Source of the DNA: CBDBJR01 sp965206445
Lineage (GTDB): Bacteria; Pseudomonadota; Gammaproteobacteria; Arenicellales; Poriferihabitantaceae
Length of the DNA stretch: 64,000 nt
Assembly (NCBI GenBank): GCA_965206445.1
Contig: CBDBJR010000002.1
Location: 1,240,001 to 1,304,000 of the forward strand
Reading direction: 5' to 3'
Below are positions 18,095 to 28,017 of this stretch, piece after piece; within the stretch, counting starts at the first letter, position 1; each line of letters begins with the position of its first letter. The translations under genes were made by a program, and so were the position numbers. The notes below the pieces were generated by a model that saw nothing but the letters and a program-made list of their open reading frames with translations, had not been told where the DNA came from and searched no databases.

Positions 18095-18823
18095 ATGCCT
18101 ATGCAGCCGCAAAATGATGCGCCAGTTAATCAACCGTCGCCGCGCCGGCACACCGTGCGCAGCTACGTTCTGCGCCAGGGTAAGCTCACCAAAGGTCAAA
18201 AGCGCGCGTTGGAAACACTCTGGCCGCAGTACGGGCTCGCGTCCGCCGATTTTGCCGGTGGCCGGCTCGACCGGTCGGCAGCGTTTCAGCGTGATGCCCC
18301 CACAGTACTGGAAATTGGTTTTGGCGATGGCGGGGCGCTGTTGCAGCTGGCGCAGGGCCATCCGCAGATCAATTATATCGGCGTGGAAACCCACCGCCCC
18401 GGGGTGGGGCATTTGCTGCTGTCGCTGGAGCAGGCCGGGGTTGCCAACGTGCGGCTGTTTTGCGAAGACGGCGTGACGGTGCTGGAGTGCGCGATTGCCG
18501 ATGCCTCGCTGGCCGGCATCAATCTGTTTTTCCCCGACCCGTGGCCCAAGCTGCGACACCACAAGCGCCGTCTTTTGCAGCCGCCATTTATTCGACTGCT
18601 GTGCGGCAAATTGCAGCCGCAGGGTGTGTTTCATTTCGCCACCGATTGGCAGGACTATGCGCAGCAGGCTTTGCGGCATTTAAGCGCCGAGCCGCGCCTG
18701 CACAACACCGCCGGCAGGCATCGGTACAGCAAGCGCCCGGATAGCCGGCCGATAACCAAATTCGAGCGGCGGGGAGAAAAACTGGGGCATGGGGTGTGGG
18801 ATATTGTGATGCAGAAAATATGA
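18095..18823 (+). CDS. trmB: tRNA (guanine-N7)-methyltransferase
   Basis: Makes m7G46 in the tRNA variable loop using S-adenosylmethionine; 242 residues. The SAM-binding motif VLEIGFGDGGALLQLA starts near residue 69. The family motifs NYIGVETHRPGVGHLL and the catalytic INLFFPDPWPKLRHHKRRL stretch are intact, as is the C-terminal TKFERRGEKLGHGVWDI. The N-terminal 40 residues are basic and glutamine-rich as usual. Monocistronic by position. Confidence 0.96.
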   Translation: MPMQPQNDAPVNQPSPRRHTVRSYVLRQGKLTKGQKRALETLWPQYGLASADFAGGRLDRSAAFQRDAPTVLEIGFGDGGALLQLAQGHPQINYIGVETHRPGVGHLLLSLEQAGVANVRLFCEDGVTVLECAIADASLAGINLFFPDPWPKLRHHKRRLLQPPFIRLLCGKLQPQGVFHFATDWQDYAQQALRHLSAEPRLHNTAGRHRYSKRPDSRPITKFERRGEKLGHGVWDIVMQKI

Positions 18824-18924
18824 TATGAAACTACAATAAGACAGTTTAAATAAACCTCAGTTGACGTTGTCGGTTGCTATCTGGCAGGTGGCAGATTTTC
18901 TGTTTACACGGACAAGGAACAAAC

Positions 18925-19932
18925 ATGTTTTCGTCTTTTTTTATGTCACGGCAATGGGCTGTCTGGGCCTGGCCCGGCATGATTGTCATCATTGCCGGCA
19001 CCTGGTATCAGGTTCAGGTGGATGTGGCGATCAACCAATGGTTCGGTGGGTTTTATGATATGGTTCAAAAGGCATTGGCGACGCCAAATGCGGTAACACA
19101 GGCCGAATTTTTCGCGGCGCTGCTGTCCTTTTTCAAGATTGCCGGCATCTATGTCATCGTCGCGACGGTTTTAAGCTTCTTCTCAAAGCACTGGGTGTTC
19201 CGCTGGCGCACCGCAATGAATGATTTTTACACCCGCCATTGGGACCGGCTGCACCGCATTGAGGGCGCGTCGCAGCGCGTGCAAGAAGATACCAAACGAT
19301 TTGCCAATATTATGGAAGGGCTGGGGGCTGCCCTGCTTGGCTCGGTTTTGACGCTGTTTGCCTTTCTGCCCATTTTGTGGGGCCTGTCAAAACATGTGAC
19401 TGAATTGCCATTTATGGGCCCGGTTGCGCATTCCCTGGTCTATGTCGCGGTCGTGTTTGCCTTGCTCGGAACGGTTGCTCTGGCGGCCATCGGCTATAAG
19501 CTTCCGGGGCTTGAATTCAATAATCAGGTGGTCGAAGCGGCCTACCGCAAGCAGTTGGTCTATGGCGAGGATGACCTGACCCGCATCACGCCGCCAACGG
19601 TTGCCGAGTTCTTTGGCAATGTGCGCAAAAACTATTTCCGGCTTTTTTTCCACTACATGTATTTTGATGTGGCCAAATTCACCTATCTTCAGGCCGGCGT
19701 TCTGGTGCCGTATGTTGCGTTGGCGCCAACCATTGTCGCGGGTGCAATCACTCTGGGCATTATGCAGCAGATTGTCCGCGCCTTCGGCCGGGTGGAATCA
19801 TCCCTGCAATATCTTGTGCACAGTTGGCCGACGATTGTCGAATTGATTTCGATTTACAAGCGCCTTCGCTCTTTCGAGGCAATCCTGAAGGATGAGAAAA
19901 TTCCTGCGTGGGAAGGAAACCGACCGGACTAG
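18925..19932 (+). CDS. SbmA/BacA-type peptide transporter
   Basis: Inner-membrane protein of the SbmA/BacA family, which takes up proline-rich and other antimicrobial peptides and is needed for some host interactions. About 335 residues, shorter at the N-terminus than the roughly 400-residue enterobacterial SbmA, lacking its first membrane segment. Strong family motifs: VFRWRTAMNDFYTRHW, RIEGASQRVQEDTKRFA, KLPGLEFNNQVVEAAYRKQLVYGEDD and RKNYFRLFFHYMYFDVAKF, then SIYKRLRSFE near the end. The start at 18925 follows AAGGAA with good spacing. No linked ABC or regulator gene. Confidence 0.92.
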   Translation: MFSSFFMSRQWAVWAWPGMIVIIAGTWYQVQVDVAINQWFGGFYDMVQKALATPNAVTQAEFFAALLSFFKIAGIYVIVATVLSFFSKHWVFRWRTAMNDFYTRHWDRLHRIEGASQRVQEDTKRFANIMEGLGAALLGSVLTLFAFLPILWGLSKHVTELPFMGPVAHSLVYVAVVFALLGTVALAAIGYKLPGLEFNNQVVEAAYRKQLVYGEDDLTRITPPTVAEFFGNVRKNYFRLFFHYMYFDVAKFTYLQAGVLVPYVALAPTIVAGAITLGIMQQIVRAFGRVESSLQYLVHSWPTIVELISIYKRLRSFEAILKDEKIPAWEGNRPD

Positions 19933-19991
19933 ATGATGCGCCTGCAACCAACGTCGGTTGAAAATGCCGGGGCGGCGGTACGGATGGTCGG

Positions 19992-21191
19992 TTAAGCCGC
20001 ATGGTAGCGTTCGATGCCGGCGGCCAGATCCGCTATCAGATCGTCGGTGTGTTCGAGCCCGATGTGCAGCCGAAACAATTGCTGCCCGGACGGCCATTCG
20101 GTGGCGGTGCGATGGCCCGGTTCGAGCGGCAGGATCAGGCTCTCGAAGCCGCCCCAGCTAAAGCCCATAGAGAACAGCGCCATATGGTCCAGCAAGGCCG
20201 CCAGCGCCCGGCGGTCGCGCGGCTGTAGCGCAAACGAAAACAAACCGGCGGCACCGCTGAAATCGCGCTGCCAGAAGGCATGCCCGGGGCAGTCGGGCAG
20301 CGCCGGATGCAGCACGCGTTTGACCCTGGGATGCTGCTGCAGCCAGTGTGCCACCGCCAGGCCCTGCCGATAGTGCTGCGGCATGCGCACCCCCAGCGTG
20401 CGTAATCCGCGCAGCCCGAGATAGACATCGTCCGGCGCTGCCGAGTGCCCATACAGGTCGCGCACGTTGCGCACCGCCGGATAGTGCGCCTGATCACTGA
20501 TCACCATGCCCAGCATGGCATCGGAATGCCCGGTGATGTATTTGGTCGCCGCACAAATCGACACATTCACACCGTGCTCCAGCGGGCGAAAAAAATACGG
20601 CGTGGCCCAACTGTTGTCCAGCAGTGTGATCAGATTATGCGCCTTGGCCAGCGCCGTGATACTGCCGACGTCCTGCACCTCGAAGGTTTGTGAGCCGGGC
20701 GATTCCAGATAAATGCAACGGCTGTTTGGCCGCAGCAGTGCGGCCAGCTCGTCGGTGGTGGCCAGCGGGTCATAGTACGTCACTTCCACCCCCAGCCGGC
20801 TGAGCGCCTGATCACAAAAACGCCGGGTCGGGCCGTAGACACTGTCCACCATCAATAGATGATCGCCGGTTTCGACAAACGCCAGCAACGCGGTGGTAAT
20901 CGCCGCCAATCCGGTGGACACGGCCACGCCGCCGTACCCGCCTTCCAACTCGGCCAGCGCATTCTCCAGCGCAAACGTGGTCGGCGTGCCCAGGCGGCCA
21001 TAGACCAGGGCGTCCTTGGTGGCATGGTTCTGCCGCGCCTGCTCCAGTTCGTGCAGCGAGGCGTGGACGATAGTCGAGGCGCGATACACCGGTGTGTTGA
21101 CTGTGCCGCCGTGCTGTTGCGGGTGGCGGCCGGTGTGCACCAGCCGGGTCTCGAATGCGGGCTGCCTGCGCTGATTGTCGTGCTGACTCAT
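19992..21191 (-). CDS. metC: cystathionine beta-lyase
   Basis: PLP-dependent Cys/Met metabolism enzyme, 399 residues, converting cystathionine to homocysteine, ammonia and pyruvate in methionine synthesis. The PLP lysine is K217 in CAATKYITGHSDAMLG. VYRASTIVHAS, the YGRLGTPTTFALE loop and the C-terminal GFSWGGFESLILP match MetC rather than MetB or MetZ. The preceding 21192-21346 spacer is short and unremarkable. Confidence 0.9.
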   Translation of the reverse strand: MSQHDNQRRQPAFETRLVHTGRHPQQHGGTVNTPVYRASTIVHASLHELEQARQNHATKDALVYGRLGTPTTFALENALAELEGGYGGVAVSTGLAAITTALLAFVETGDHLLMVDSVYGPTRRFCDQALSRLGVEVTYYDPLATTDELAALLRPNSRCIYLESPGSQTFEVQDVGSITALAKAHNLITLLDNSWATPYFFRPLEHGVNVSICAATKYITGHSDAMLGMVISDQAHYPAVRNVRDLYGHSAAPDDVYLGLRGLRTLGVRMPQHYRQGLAVAHWLQQHPRVKRVLHPALPDCPGHAFWQRDFSGAAGLFSFALQPRDRRALAALLDHMALFSMGFSWGGFESLILPLEPGHRTATEWPSGQQLFRLHIGLEHTDDLIADLAAGIERYHAA

Positions 21192-21346
21192 GTTGATATC
21201 CTGCTATGGTTGCGTTGATCGAATGCGTTGGCCGTGCGAAAACCGGCCGCGCGAAAAAATGGCGCCGCGTTGGCGTAATTGTGCGCCAACCTCAAGGCCG
21301 CAGCCAATTTTACCCGGGTTTTTCGCCGCCATAGAGATCGGCGCTT

Positions 21347-23152
21347 CTATTTTTTCTGCCGCAGTCGTTCGAGCGCCCGCTGCATCGCCTGCTGCGTTTG
21401 CGCATTGGCTTGCAGTGCAATTGCGCGCCGATAGTGCGGCAGGGCCTTTTCGTCCTGACCGAGTTTGGCATAGCAATTGCCGAGATTATTGAATAGCCCG
21501 TGCGATGATTTATGGTAGGGCATGGCTTGCAGATAATGCTCAATTGCCAGATCGCAGCGGCCAAGCTCGTAATACGTGACCCCCAGATTGATCATTGGAA
21601 ATTCATCTTTCGGGTCGGCCAGATGCGCCAGTTCAAGGTATTTGCGCGCGGCGGGATAATTTTTCTCCTCGTAGTACTTGAATCCCAGATTGTTGCCGGC
21701 AAACGGGTTGGCCGGTTGAATCTGCAAGGCCCGCGTCCAGATAGTGTGATCGTCGCGCCAGTAGCCGACCTGCTTGACGGTGACCCAGGTGAATATCAGG
21801 CATATCGCCGACAACAGCAGCAGCAAAGGTCGGCGCAGCGCCTTACCGGTCTGCCAGTGCAGCCAGCCGCCGGCCAGCGCCAGATGCAACGGCAGACTGC
21901 CGAGGTAGGTATAGCGGTCGGCGGTCAGCGCCGGAGTGCCGTGTTGGACAAAACCCAGTACCGGCAGCAGAGCCACCCCATACGCCGCCAGTATTATCAG
22001 CGGCCAGGGATAGCGCCGGCATACCCGCACCGCCGCGGTTGACAGTGCCAGCAGCGCCAGCAGTGCCAGCAGCGGCGCCGGTTGCCAGATTTCAATGCCC
22101 CACACGGGCATGGCGTAGAAGGGCGTTAAATTCGGCGGCCAGAGCATTTCAAGCGGATACAGCACCAGTGCCATTACTGCCCGACCCGACTTCTCCGGCC
22201 AGCTCAGCACGACGTTGTTTGCGGCCATCGCAGTCTCATTGATCTGCGTAACGGTCACGATCGTCGCCAGCATGAGGACGATATAGGGCAGTTTTTCCAG
22301 CCCGACGCGCCAATAGTCGCGCCGCCGCAGCACAAACAGATCCAACAGTACAATCCACGCCGGCAACACCACCATCGCACTCTTGCCAAAAGTGGCGGCC
22401 ACATACAGCAGCACACTCAGCGCCAGCCAGCCGCAGGCGGTCGAACCCGCGCCCCCGGTTATCGGCGGCGGTGCGCGACGTGTGTTCACTGCGGCCGATT
22501 TTTTCGATTGCTGTCGGCGACCGGCTTTCGCCGCAGCCCGGGTTTCCCCCTTCGGCGGCAGCGCGTTGTGGGCGGCAGAAGCGGTCGTCGGCGGCCGTTG
22601 GGAGCGCAGATACGCCAGTATGCTGGCGAGCAAAAAAGCGGTGCCGACGGCATAAGACTGCCCGGACGCCCAGGCGACTACCTCGACCCGCAGTGGGTGG
22701 ATGGCATACACCAACACGGATACCGCCGATACCAGTTGAATTCGGCCTTGCAGTTCACCGGCAGCCGACGCGAATGGACGCGGCGCCGTTGGCGCATTCG
22801 GCAGCAGTACCAAATGCAAAATGCGGCTGAAACAGGCATACAGCAGCAGCACATTGAGCCAGTGAAACAGCAGCGTGGTGACATGAAATGCGCGCGCTGA
22901 GAGGCCAAACAGGGCGTACACCACCGCCTTTATCAGCCAGCTGATCGGCTCATACACCCCCAGCTTGTGGCTGGTCAGCATCCAATGCAGATTCTCTCGG
23001 TTAAGCGCGGTCAGGTAGGTGTTTTCCGTGATATTGATCTTGTCGTCATAGTTGAGCAATTCATGCGCCCCGGTCACCAGCCCCAAAAAAGGCAATATGC
23101 AGGCAGCCAGCAGCATCCCGGTCGGTAAATGCGTTCGTAGTAACGGCTTCAT
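21347..23152 (-). CDS. polytopic membrane protein with C-terminal TPRs (TMTC-like)
   Basis: About 601 residues with roughly ten hydrophobic segments. The N-terminal half resembles GT-C glycosyltransferase-like TMTC proteins: an LLNYDDKINITENTYL loop soon after the first helix, then HKLGVYEPISWLIK. The C-terminal 120 residues are tetratricopeptide repeats (NNLGFKYYEEKNYPAARKYL and two more). The acidic residues in the first loop fit the DD-type catalytic site of GT-C enzymes. The start at 23152 gives a signal-anchor-like N-terminus; the frame is open 34 codons earlier. It lies directly downstream of a polyprenyl-phosphate glycosyltransferase gene on the same strand, suggesting that enzyme makes its lipid-linked sugar donor. 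Acceptor unknown. Confidence 0.75.
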   Translation of the reverse strand: MKPLLRTHLPTGMLLAACILPFLGLVTGAHELLNYDDKINITENTYLTALNRENLHWMLTSHKLGVYEPISWLIKAVVYALFGLSARAFHVTTLLFHWLNVLLLYACFSRILHLVLLPNAPTAPRPFASAAGELQGRIQLVSAVSVLVYAIHPLRVEVVAWASGQSYAVGTAFLLASILAYLRSQRPPTTASAAHNALPPKGETRAAAKAGRRQQSKKSAAVNTRRAPPPITGGAGSTACGWLALSVLLYVAATFGKSAMVVLPAWIVLLDLFVLRRRDYWRVGLEKLPYIVLMLATIVTVTQINETAMAANNVVLSWPEKSGRAVMALVLYPLEMLWPPNLTPFYAMPVWGIEIWQPAPLLALLALLALSTAAVRVCRRYPWPLIILAAYGVALLPVLGFVQHGTPALTADRYTYLGSLPLHLALAGGWLHWQTGKALRRPLLLLLSAICLIFTWVTVKQVGYWRDDHTIWTRALQIQPANPFAGNNLGFKYYEEKNYPAARKYLELAHLADPKDEFPMINLGVTYYELGRCDLAIEHYLQAMPYHKSSHGLFNNLGNCYAKLGQDEKALPHYRRAIALQANAQTQQAMQRALERLRQKK

Positions 23153-23305
23153 GTTGTTTTGTTTGATTGATTGGAGCCCTGGCGGGTGTGGAGGTGCGGG
23201 GACGGCTGCCGACAAGGGGGCGGCAAATCCGGTTGGCCGGGTGCGAGGATGCACACCATATCGCGTTGTCAGGTTTGATTCGTGTCGGTGGACCGCCGAC
23301 CGGCA

Positions 23306-24397
23306 TCAGCGGTTTTTTGCCCAGACGAACATCGAGCTCATCGAATAGTTCCAAACCGCGCCGATGATTGCGCCCGCCAGGCCGGCGACGGCCCAGTGGA
23401 ACTGCTGCTGGTAAAGGAATTCGGCAAACTGAAAATTCGCCAGCGCACCGATCGAGCAGGCCAGGTAAAAAATCAGCAGGCCGCGTACAAAAGCACGGCC
23501 TGACAATCGCTGGTGGCGGTAGGTGAGCAGATTGTTCAAGCTGAAGTTGAACCCCATTGTCAGCAGCGTGGCGACCGCCTGTGAAAAATAAAAATCGACC
23601 TGCATCCATTGAAACAGCAGGCCGAGCAGTAAGATATGCACCCCAACCCCCAGGCCGCCCACTGCACAGAAAAGCAAAAACCGCACCGGAATCCAGCGTC
23701 CGAACCATTTGTTGGCCAGCAGCAGGCCAAACTCCAGCACCACCAGGCTGTCAATTTTCGATTTGCCGTGCAGACGCACACCGAATTCAAACGGCACTTC
23801 CTTGACTCGCAGTGGCTGTTTCGAGGCCGCTAAAATATCCAGCAGCAGCTTAAACCCGATACCGGAAAGATGGTGCACGACGTGATCGAATAGCGTTCTC
23901 CGGAGCATAAAAAAGCCGCTCAACGGGTCGCTCAGGCGGGCTTTGATGACCGATTGTGCCAGCCAGTTGCCGATCCGGCTGAGGGTGCGACGCCCGGTGG
24001 AAAACTCACCCACCGAGCCGCCGCTCATAAACCGGCTGGCGACGACGATATCGGTTTGATCCTGCCGAAGCAGCGACCACATCTCGGTCAGAAGCGTTTC
24101 ATCGTGCTGCAAATCGCCGTCGAGTACGGCAATCACATCGGCCGAGCTCGACAAAGCGCCTTCGATCACCGCACTGGACAAGCCTTGACGCCCGATCCGG
24201 GTAATAAACCGCACCTGTTGTGGATACTCGCGTGCCAGTGCGCGCAGCACCTCACTGCTGCCATCCTGCGAATCATCATCGACAAACACCACCTCCCAGT
24301 CCAGCCCGTCCAGAGCTGTCTGCAAGCGGGCGGTTAAAACAGGGATATTTTTCGCCTCGTTGAGGACCGGGACGATGATGCTTAGACGATCACACAT
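23306..24397 (-). CDS. polyprenyl-phosphate glycosyltransferase (GT2) fused to GtrA domain
   Basis: 363 residues. The N-terminal 230 are a GT2 dolichol-phosphate-mannose-synthase-like domain: LSIIVPVLNEAKNI, the VVFVDDDSQDGSSEVLR nucleotide-sugar site, AVLDGDLQHDE with the metal-binding DxD-type acids, and SGGSVGEFSTGRR. The C-terminal 120 form a GtrA-like membrane domain with four hydrophobic helices (FLLFCAVGGLGVGVH onward). It should transfer a sugar to a polyprenyl phosphate and help present it across the inner membrane. Start 24397 was chosen because VPVLNE follows at once, as in homologues. The membrane TPR glycosyltransferase-like gene follows 153 bp downstream. Confidence 0.88.
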   Translation of the reverse strand: MCDRLSIIVPVLNEAKNIPVLTARLQTALDGLDWEVVFVDDDSQDGSSEVLRALAREYPQQVRFITRIGRQGLSSAVIEGALSSSADVIAVLDGDLQHDETLLTEMWSLLRQDQTDIVVASRFMSGGSVGEFSTGRRTLSRIGNWLAQSVIKARLSDPLSGFFMLRRTLFDHVVHHLSGIGFKLLLDILAASKQPLRVKEVPFEFGVRLHGKSKIDSLVVLEFGLLLANKWFGRWIPVRFLLFCAVGGLGVGVHILLLGLLFQWMQVDFYFSQAVATLLTMGFNFSLNNLLTYRHQRLSGRAFVRGLLIFYLACSIGALANFQFAEFLYQQQFHWAVAGLAGAIIGAVWNYSMSSMFVWAKNR

Positions 24398-24727
24398 ATT
24401 GCGCGTAATTATACCAGACCGGTACGCCGGGTGAAGTTTATGGCCGATAACAGATTGGCGGCCGGTTGCCGTGGATGCGACAGGCGTGTGCAGCAGCGTG
24501 GGCGAGTGGCAATCGGCAATCGGGCAGGTGAAATCGGGATTGCTATCTGCGCGCAACAGGATTTATTATGCAGCCCATCCGAATGTCTACACCAGCGCCC
24601 TTTTGCGATGCGGCAGGGTTGCCCGGTCCGGCGGAGTTCGAGCGCATAGCGGAGCAAAGGGCGGCTGAACCCCGCGCTACCGGTTTGGGCGTCATCACTG
24701 TCGTATCTATATCCCCGGTTTACGGTT
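24398..24727. other. divergent intergenic region, nothing recognised
   Basis: This 330-bp spacer separates the divergently transcribed glycosyltransferase and exonuclease genes and should hold both promoters. I found no tRNA, clear small RNA, convincing -10/-35 pair or repeat in it. Open frames crossing it look like shadows. Confidence 0.5.
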
Positions 24728-25504
24728 ATGTCTGTTTTAGTCTTTGATATCGAAACGGTGCCCGATACGCTGACGGGCGCCAGGCTGTATGGGCTGGATG
24801 GGCAGCCGGATGCGGATATTGCCAGGGCGATGATCACCAAACGGCGTCAGAAAACCGGCGGCTCGGATTTTTTGCCGCTCCATCTGCATCGGGTAGTGGC
24901 AATTTCAGCCGTGCTGAAAACGTCTGATAGCGTGAAAATCTGGTCGCTGGGAGATGAAAGCGCCGATGAGAAAGAGCTGATTACCCGCTTCTACGCCGGT
25001 ATCGATCGGTATCAGCCTACGCTGGTGAGCTGGAATGGCAGCGGTTTCGACCTGCCGGTATTGCACTATCGGGCACTGCTGCACAAGGTGGCGGCGCAGC
25101 AATATTGGGAGCAGGGGGACGAGCAGCGGGATTTTCGTTATAACAATTATCTTTCCCGCTACCATTGGCGTCATATCGATCTGATGGACGTGATTGCCGG
25201 CTTCAACCTGCGCGCCGCGGCGCCGCTGGAAGAAGTCGCGGTCATGCTGGGCTTTCCGGGGAAGCTGGGCATGAGCGGCGTGGCGGTCTGGGAGACGTTT
25301 CTGGCCGGCGACATTGCCGCTATCCGCAATTATTGCGATCTGGATGCGCTGAACACCTGGCTGGTTTATCTGCGCTGGGAGCTGACTCGAGGCCGCTATT
25401 CCGAGTCCCGGTATCAGGCCGAGTGCGACGATTTGCGTGTGTGGTTAGAGCAGGCCGATGCGCCGCATTTCAAGCAGTTTCTCGCCGCCTGGCCGGCCTC
25501 CTGA
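24728..25504 (+). CDS. predicted 3'-5' exonuclease, PolB-like DEDD family
   Basis: 258-residue stand-alone DNA-polymerase-B-type proofreading exonuclease domain. The first metal motif is VLVFDIETVPD (Asp7, Glu9), the second is SWNGSGFDLPVLHYRAL, and the third is YCDLDALNTWLVYLRW. There is no polymerase domain. Family members are presumed to act in repair or RNA/DNA end trimming; the substrate is not known. ATG at 24728. It converges on rne across 263 bp. Confidence 0.88.
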   Translation: MSVLVFDIETVPDTLTGARLYGLDGQPDADIARAMITKRRQKTGGSDFLPLHLHRVVAISAVLKTSDSVKIWSLGDESADEKELITRFYAGIDRYQPTLVSWNGSGFDLPVLHYRALLHKVAAQQYWEQGDEQRDFRYNNYLSRYHWRHIDLMDVIAGFNLRAAAPLEEVAVMLGFPGKLGMSGVAVWETFLAGDIAAIRNYCDLDALNTWLVYLRWELTRGRYSESRYQAECDDLRVWLEQADAPHFKQFLAAWPAS

Positions 25505-25724
25505 GCCGGGTTAACCGATGCTACAGGCGTCGGTGATGCGGCCGGGTCGCATCGCGTTGCCGGTGGCGGATTCCGCTCAGTTGTTCGCGCACGCTGCGAT
25601 TGAATGGAGTGGTCGGCATTGATGTAAGGGTAGATGGCGCGGCCAGGCAGGCCTCGCATTGGTTGCGCCGCACAATTGTCCGGGCGATTGGCAAATCCGG
25701 CCGGGCGTCGTTATGGCAAGCGGG

Positions 25725-25746
25725 GGGCGGGTCCGATTACCCGCCC
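25725..25746 (-). terminator. GC-rich hairpin downstream of rne
   Basis: Perfect inverted repeat GGGCGGGT, loop of 6, ACCCGCCC, lying 22 bp past the rne stop on the minus strand. No T run follows, so it is either a weak terminator or a 3'-end stabilising hairpin. Confidence 0.4.
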
Positions 25747-25767
25747 GGCCTGTACCCGCTGTTGGCG

Positions 25768-28017
25768 TCAGGGAGTTTGCCTGGGCCCCGGTCCGTGATC
25801 ATCAGCCGACTTCTTGCCCGGCATGGGTGCACGGGGCTGCGAAAATTGAGCGGCGTCCGCTGGGGCGGCAGTTGCCGAGTCGGGTTTGGATATCGGCCGA
25901 CCGGTTTGCGGATTGACCGGATCGGTTTTGGCCGGGCCGGCGGACCTGGAGCCTGCCTCCGCGTTCTCCGCCTTTACGTTGCCGGAGCGCTGTCGGTCAC
26001 GTCTTTGCGGGGGACGTGGATTTTGCTGACCGCGCGACCGGGAGGTGTGTTCTCGGTCCGGTTGCGGTTTTGGGTCGCCACTGCGCGCTCTTGGCTGTGC
26101 TTGCGATGATGATGAGGCGTTGTTTCTGGCATTCTCGCTGTGCTGCGGGCGGCCTCTGCGCGGCTGTCGGTTGTCGCCCCGCCCCCGCCGGGCAGTCGAC
26201 CGCGGATGGTGCCGCTGGCTTTGCGGGGTCGAGGGTGTAGCGGGTTTGCGGGCGGTGGGGGTTTTCGGCTCGCCGACGTCGAGGTTGACTTTCTGTCTGC
26301 GCAGGGCCAGCTTCAGACGCTGCCATAGACCGGGGCGTTTGCCGGCCGGCTCCGGCTCGCTCATGCCGGTCGGACTCGGTTCACTTGTCGTGCTGGGCAG
26401 CGGTGGCAGGGGGATGTTTTCCAGCTGCACCCGGGGCTGTTCGGCCGGGGTTGCTTTCGCGCTCTTGGCGGCATTGTCGGTCGGCTGCGCCGGCTCGATC
26501 TTTTGCTCATAGCTGGGCACGCCGGCCAGTTTGTCCATCTCATCACTGCGCAGGCGATTGATCTGGAATTGCGGGCTGTCCATCTCGGCAGTCGGTACAA
26601 TGGTGATGCGTGAAGCCAGGTCGCTTTCCAGCCGATGAATCTCATGGCGTTTTTCGTTCAATATATACGTAGCCATGTCGAGTGGCAGCACCACTTGAAT
26701 TGCCTCGGTATTTTCTTTCAGGGCTTCGTCGGCAATCAGGCGCAGCAGATTGAGGCAGGAGGACTCGACACTGCGGATAACGCCGTTTCCGGAGCAGCGC
26801 GGGCAGTTGCGATAGCTATACTCGCTGAGTGATGAGCGCAGCCTCTGGCGTGACATTTCCAGCAGGCCAAAGCGGGAAATCTGGCCGACCTGCACCCGCG
26901 CCCGGTCGGGCTTCAACGACTCTTTGAGCCGCGCCTCTACTGCTCGCTGGTTTCGCTGAATGCCCATATCGATCAAGTCCATGACCAGCAGGCCGCCCAG
27001 GTCGCGGATGCGCAGCTGGCGGGCGATTTCTTCCACCGCTTCCAGATTGGTTTGCAGGGCGGTTTCTTCAATATCGCCGCCCCGGGTCGCGCGGGCCGAA
27101 TTGACGTCGATTGAGACCAGCGCCTCGGTGTGGTCGATGACGATAGACCCGCCCGAGGGCAGGTGCACATGGCGGTTGAACGCGGAATCGATCTGATGCT
27201 CGATCTGGTAGCGGGAAAACAGCGGGATGTTGTCCGAGTAGTATTTGACTTTGTTCAGGTAGTGCGGCATGACCTGCCCGACAAAGCGTTTGGCGCGCTG
27301 ATAAATTTCATCGTCATCGATAATGATTTCGGCGATGTCGGTGCTCAGATGATCACGGATTGAACGTACGATCAGGTTGCTTTCCTGATAGATCAAACAG
27401 GGCGCCGATTGGCTGTCTGCGGCTTGTTCGATCGTCTCCCAAAGCCGGTTCAACGTATCTAAATCCCATTGCAGCTCTTCTTCATTGCGCCCGATACCGG
27501 CAGTTCGGGCGATCAGGACATGCTCTGATTTGATTTCGAGGTTGGCGATTATTTCCCGCAATTGGCTGCGCTCATCGCCCGAGACGCGGCGTGAGATGCC
27601 GCCGCCTTTGGGGTTGTTCGGCATCAGGACCAGGAAGCGGCCGGCCAGGCTGATAAACGTGGTCAATGCCGCGCCTTTGGTGCCGCGCTCGTCCTTTTGT
27701 ACCTGTACGAGCATCTCCTGCCCTTCGGTAATCATCGATTCGATCTTGAGGCTGTTGATCGATGCGTTGCCCGACGGATTTTTGAAATAGCCGCGATAAA
27801 TTTCTTTCATCGGCAAAAAGCCTTGCCGGGTGGCGCCGTAACTGACAAACGCAGCTTCCAGACTAGGTTCGATTTTGGTGATAACACCCTTGTATATATT
27901 GCCTTTTTTCTCGACCCTGGTAGTGGATTCAAAATCGAGGTCGATCAGTTTCTGACCGTCGACAATTGCCATCCTGAGCTCTTCGGCATGAGTTGCGTTA
28001 AATAGAATTCTTTTCAT
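25768..28017 (-). CDS. rne: ribonuclease E
   Basis: Endoribonuclease of mRNA decay and rRNA/tRNA processing, 749 residues, so shorter than the roughly 1060-residue E. coli enzyme. The catalytic half is complete. The S1 RNA-binding domain (about 35-120) has GNIYKGVITKIEPSLEAAFVSYG. The 5'-sensor/RNase H-like part follows. DNase-I-like catalytic residues lie in IVIDHTEALVSIDVNSAR and LLVMDLIDM. The Zn-link is CPRCSGNGVIR. Beyond residue 510 the chain is low-complexity, rich in Arg, Pro, Gln and Ser, consistent with RNA binding and degradosome scaffolding, but no partner motif can be assigned. It is preceded by a long leader region. Confidence 0.96.
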   Translation of the reverse strand: MKRILFNATHAEELRMAIVDGQKLIDLDFESTTRVEKKGNIYKGVITKIEPSLEAAFVSYGATRQGFLPMKEIYRGYFKNPSGNASINSLKIESMITEGQEMLVQVQKDERGTKGAALTTFISLAGRFLVLMPNNPKGGGISRRVSGDERSQLREIIANLEIKSEHVLIARTAGIGRNEEELQWDLDTLNRLWETIEQAADSQSAPCLIYQESNLIVRSIRDHLSTDIAEIIIDDDEIYQRAKRFVGQVMPHYLNKVKYYSDNIPLFSRYQIEHQIDSAFNRHVHLPSGGSIVIDHTEALVSIDVNSARATRGGDIEETALQTNLEAVEEIARQLRIRDLGGLLVMDLIDMGIQRNQRAVEARLKESLKPDRARVQVGQISRFGLLEMSRQRLRSSLSEYSYRNCPRCSGNGVIRSVESSCLNLLRLIADEALKENTEAIQVVLPLDMATYILNEKRHEIHRLESDLASRITIVPTAEMDSPQFQINRLRSDEMDKLAGVPSYEQKIEPAQPTDNAAKSAKATPAEQPRVQLENIPLPPLPSTTSEPSPTGMSEPEPAGKRPGLWQRLKLALRRQKVNLDVGEPKTPTARKPATPSTPQSQRHHPRSTARRGRGDNRQPRRGRPQHSENARNNASSSSQAQPRARSGDPKPQPDREHTSRSRGQQNPRPPQRRDRQRSGNVKAENAEAGSRSAGPAKTDPVNPQTGRPISKPDSATAAPADAAQFSQPRAPMPGKKSADDHGPGPRQTP

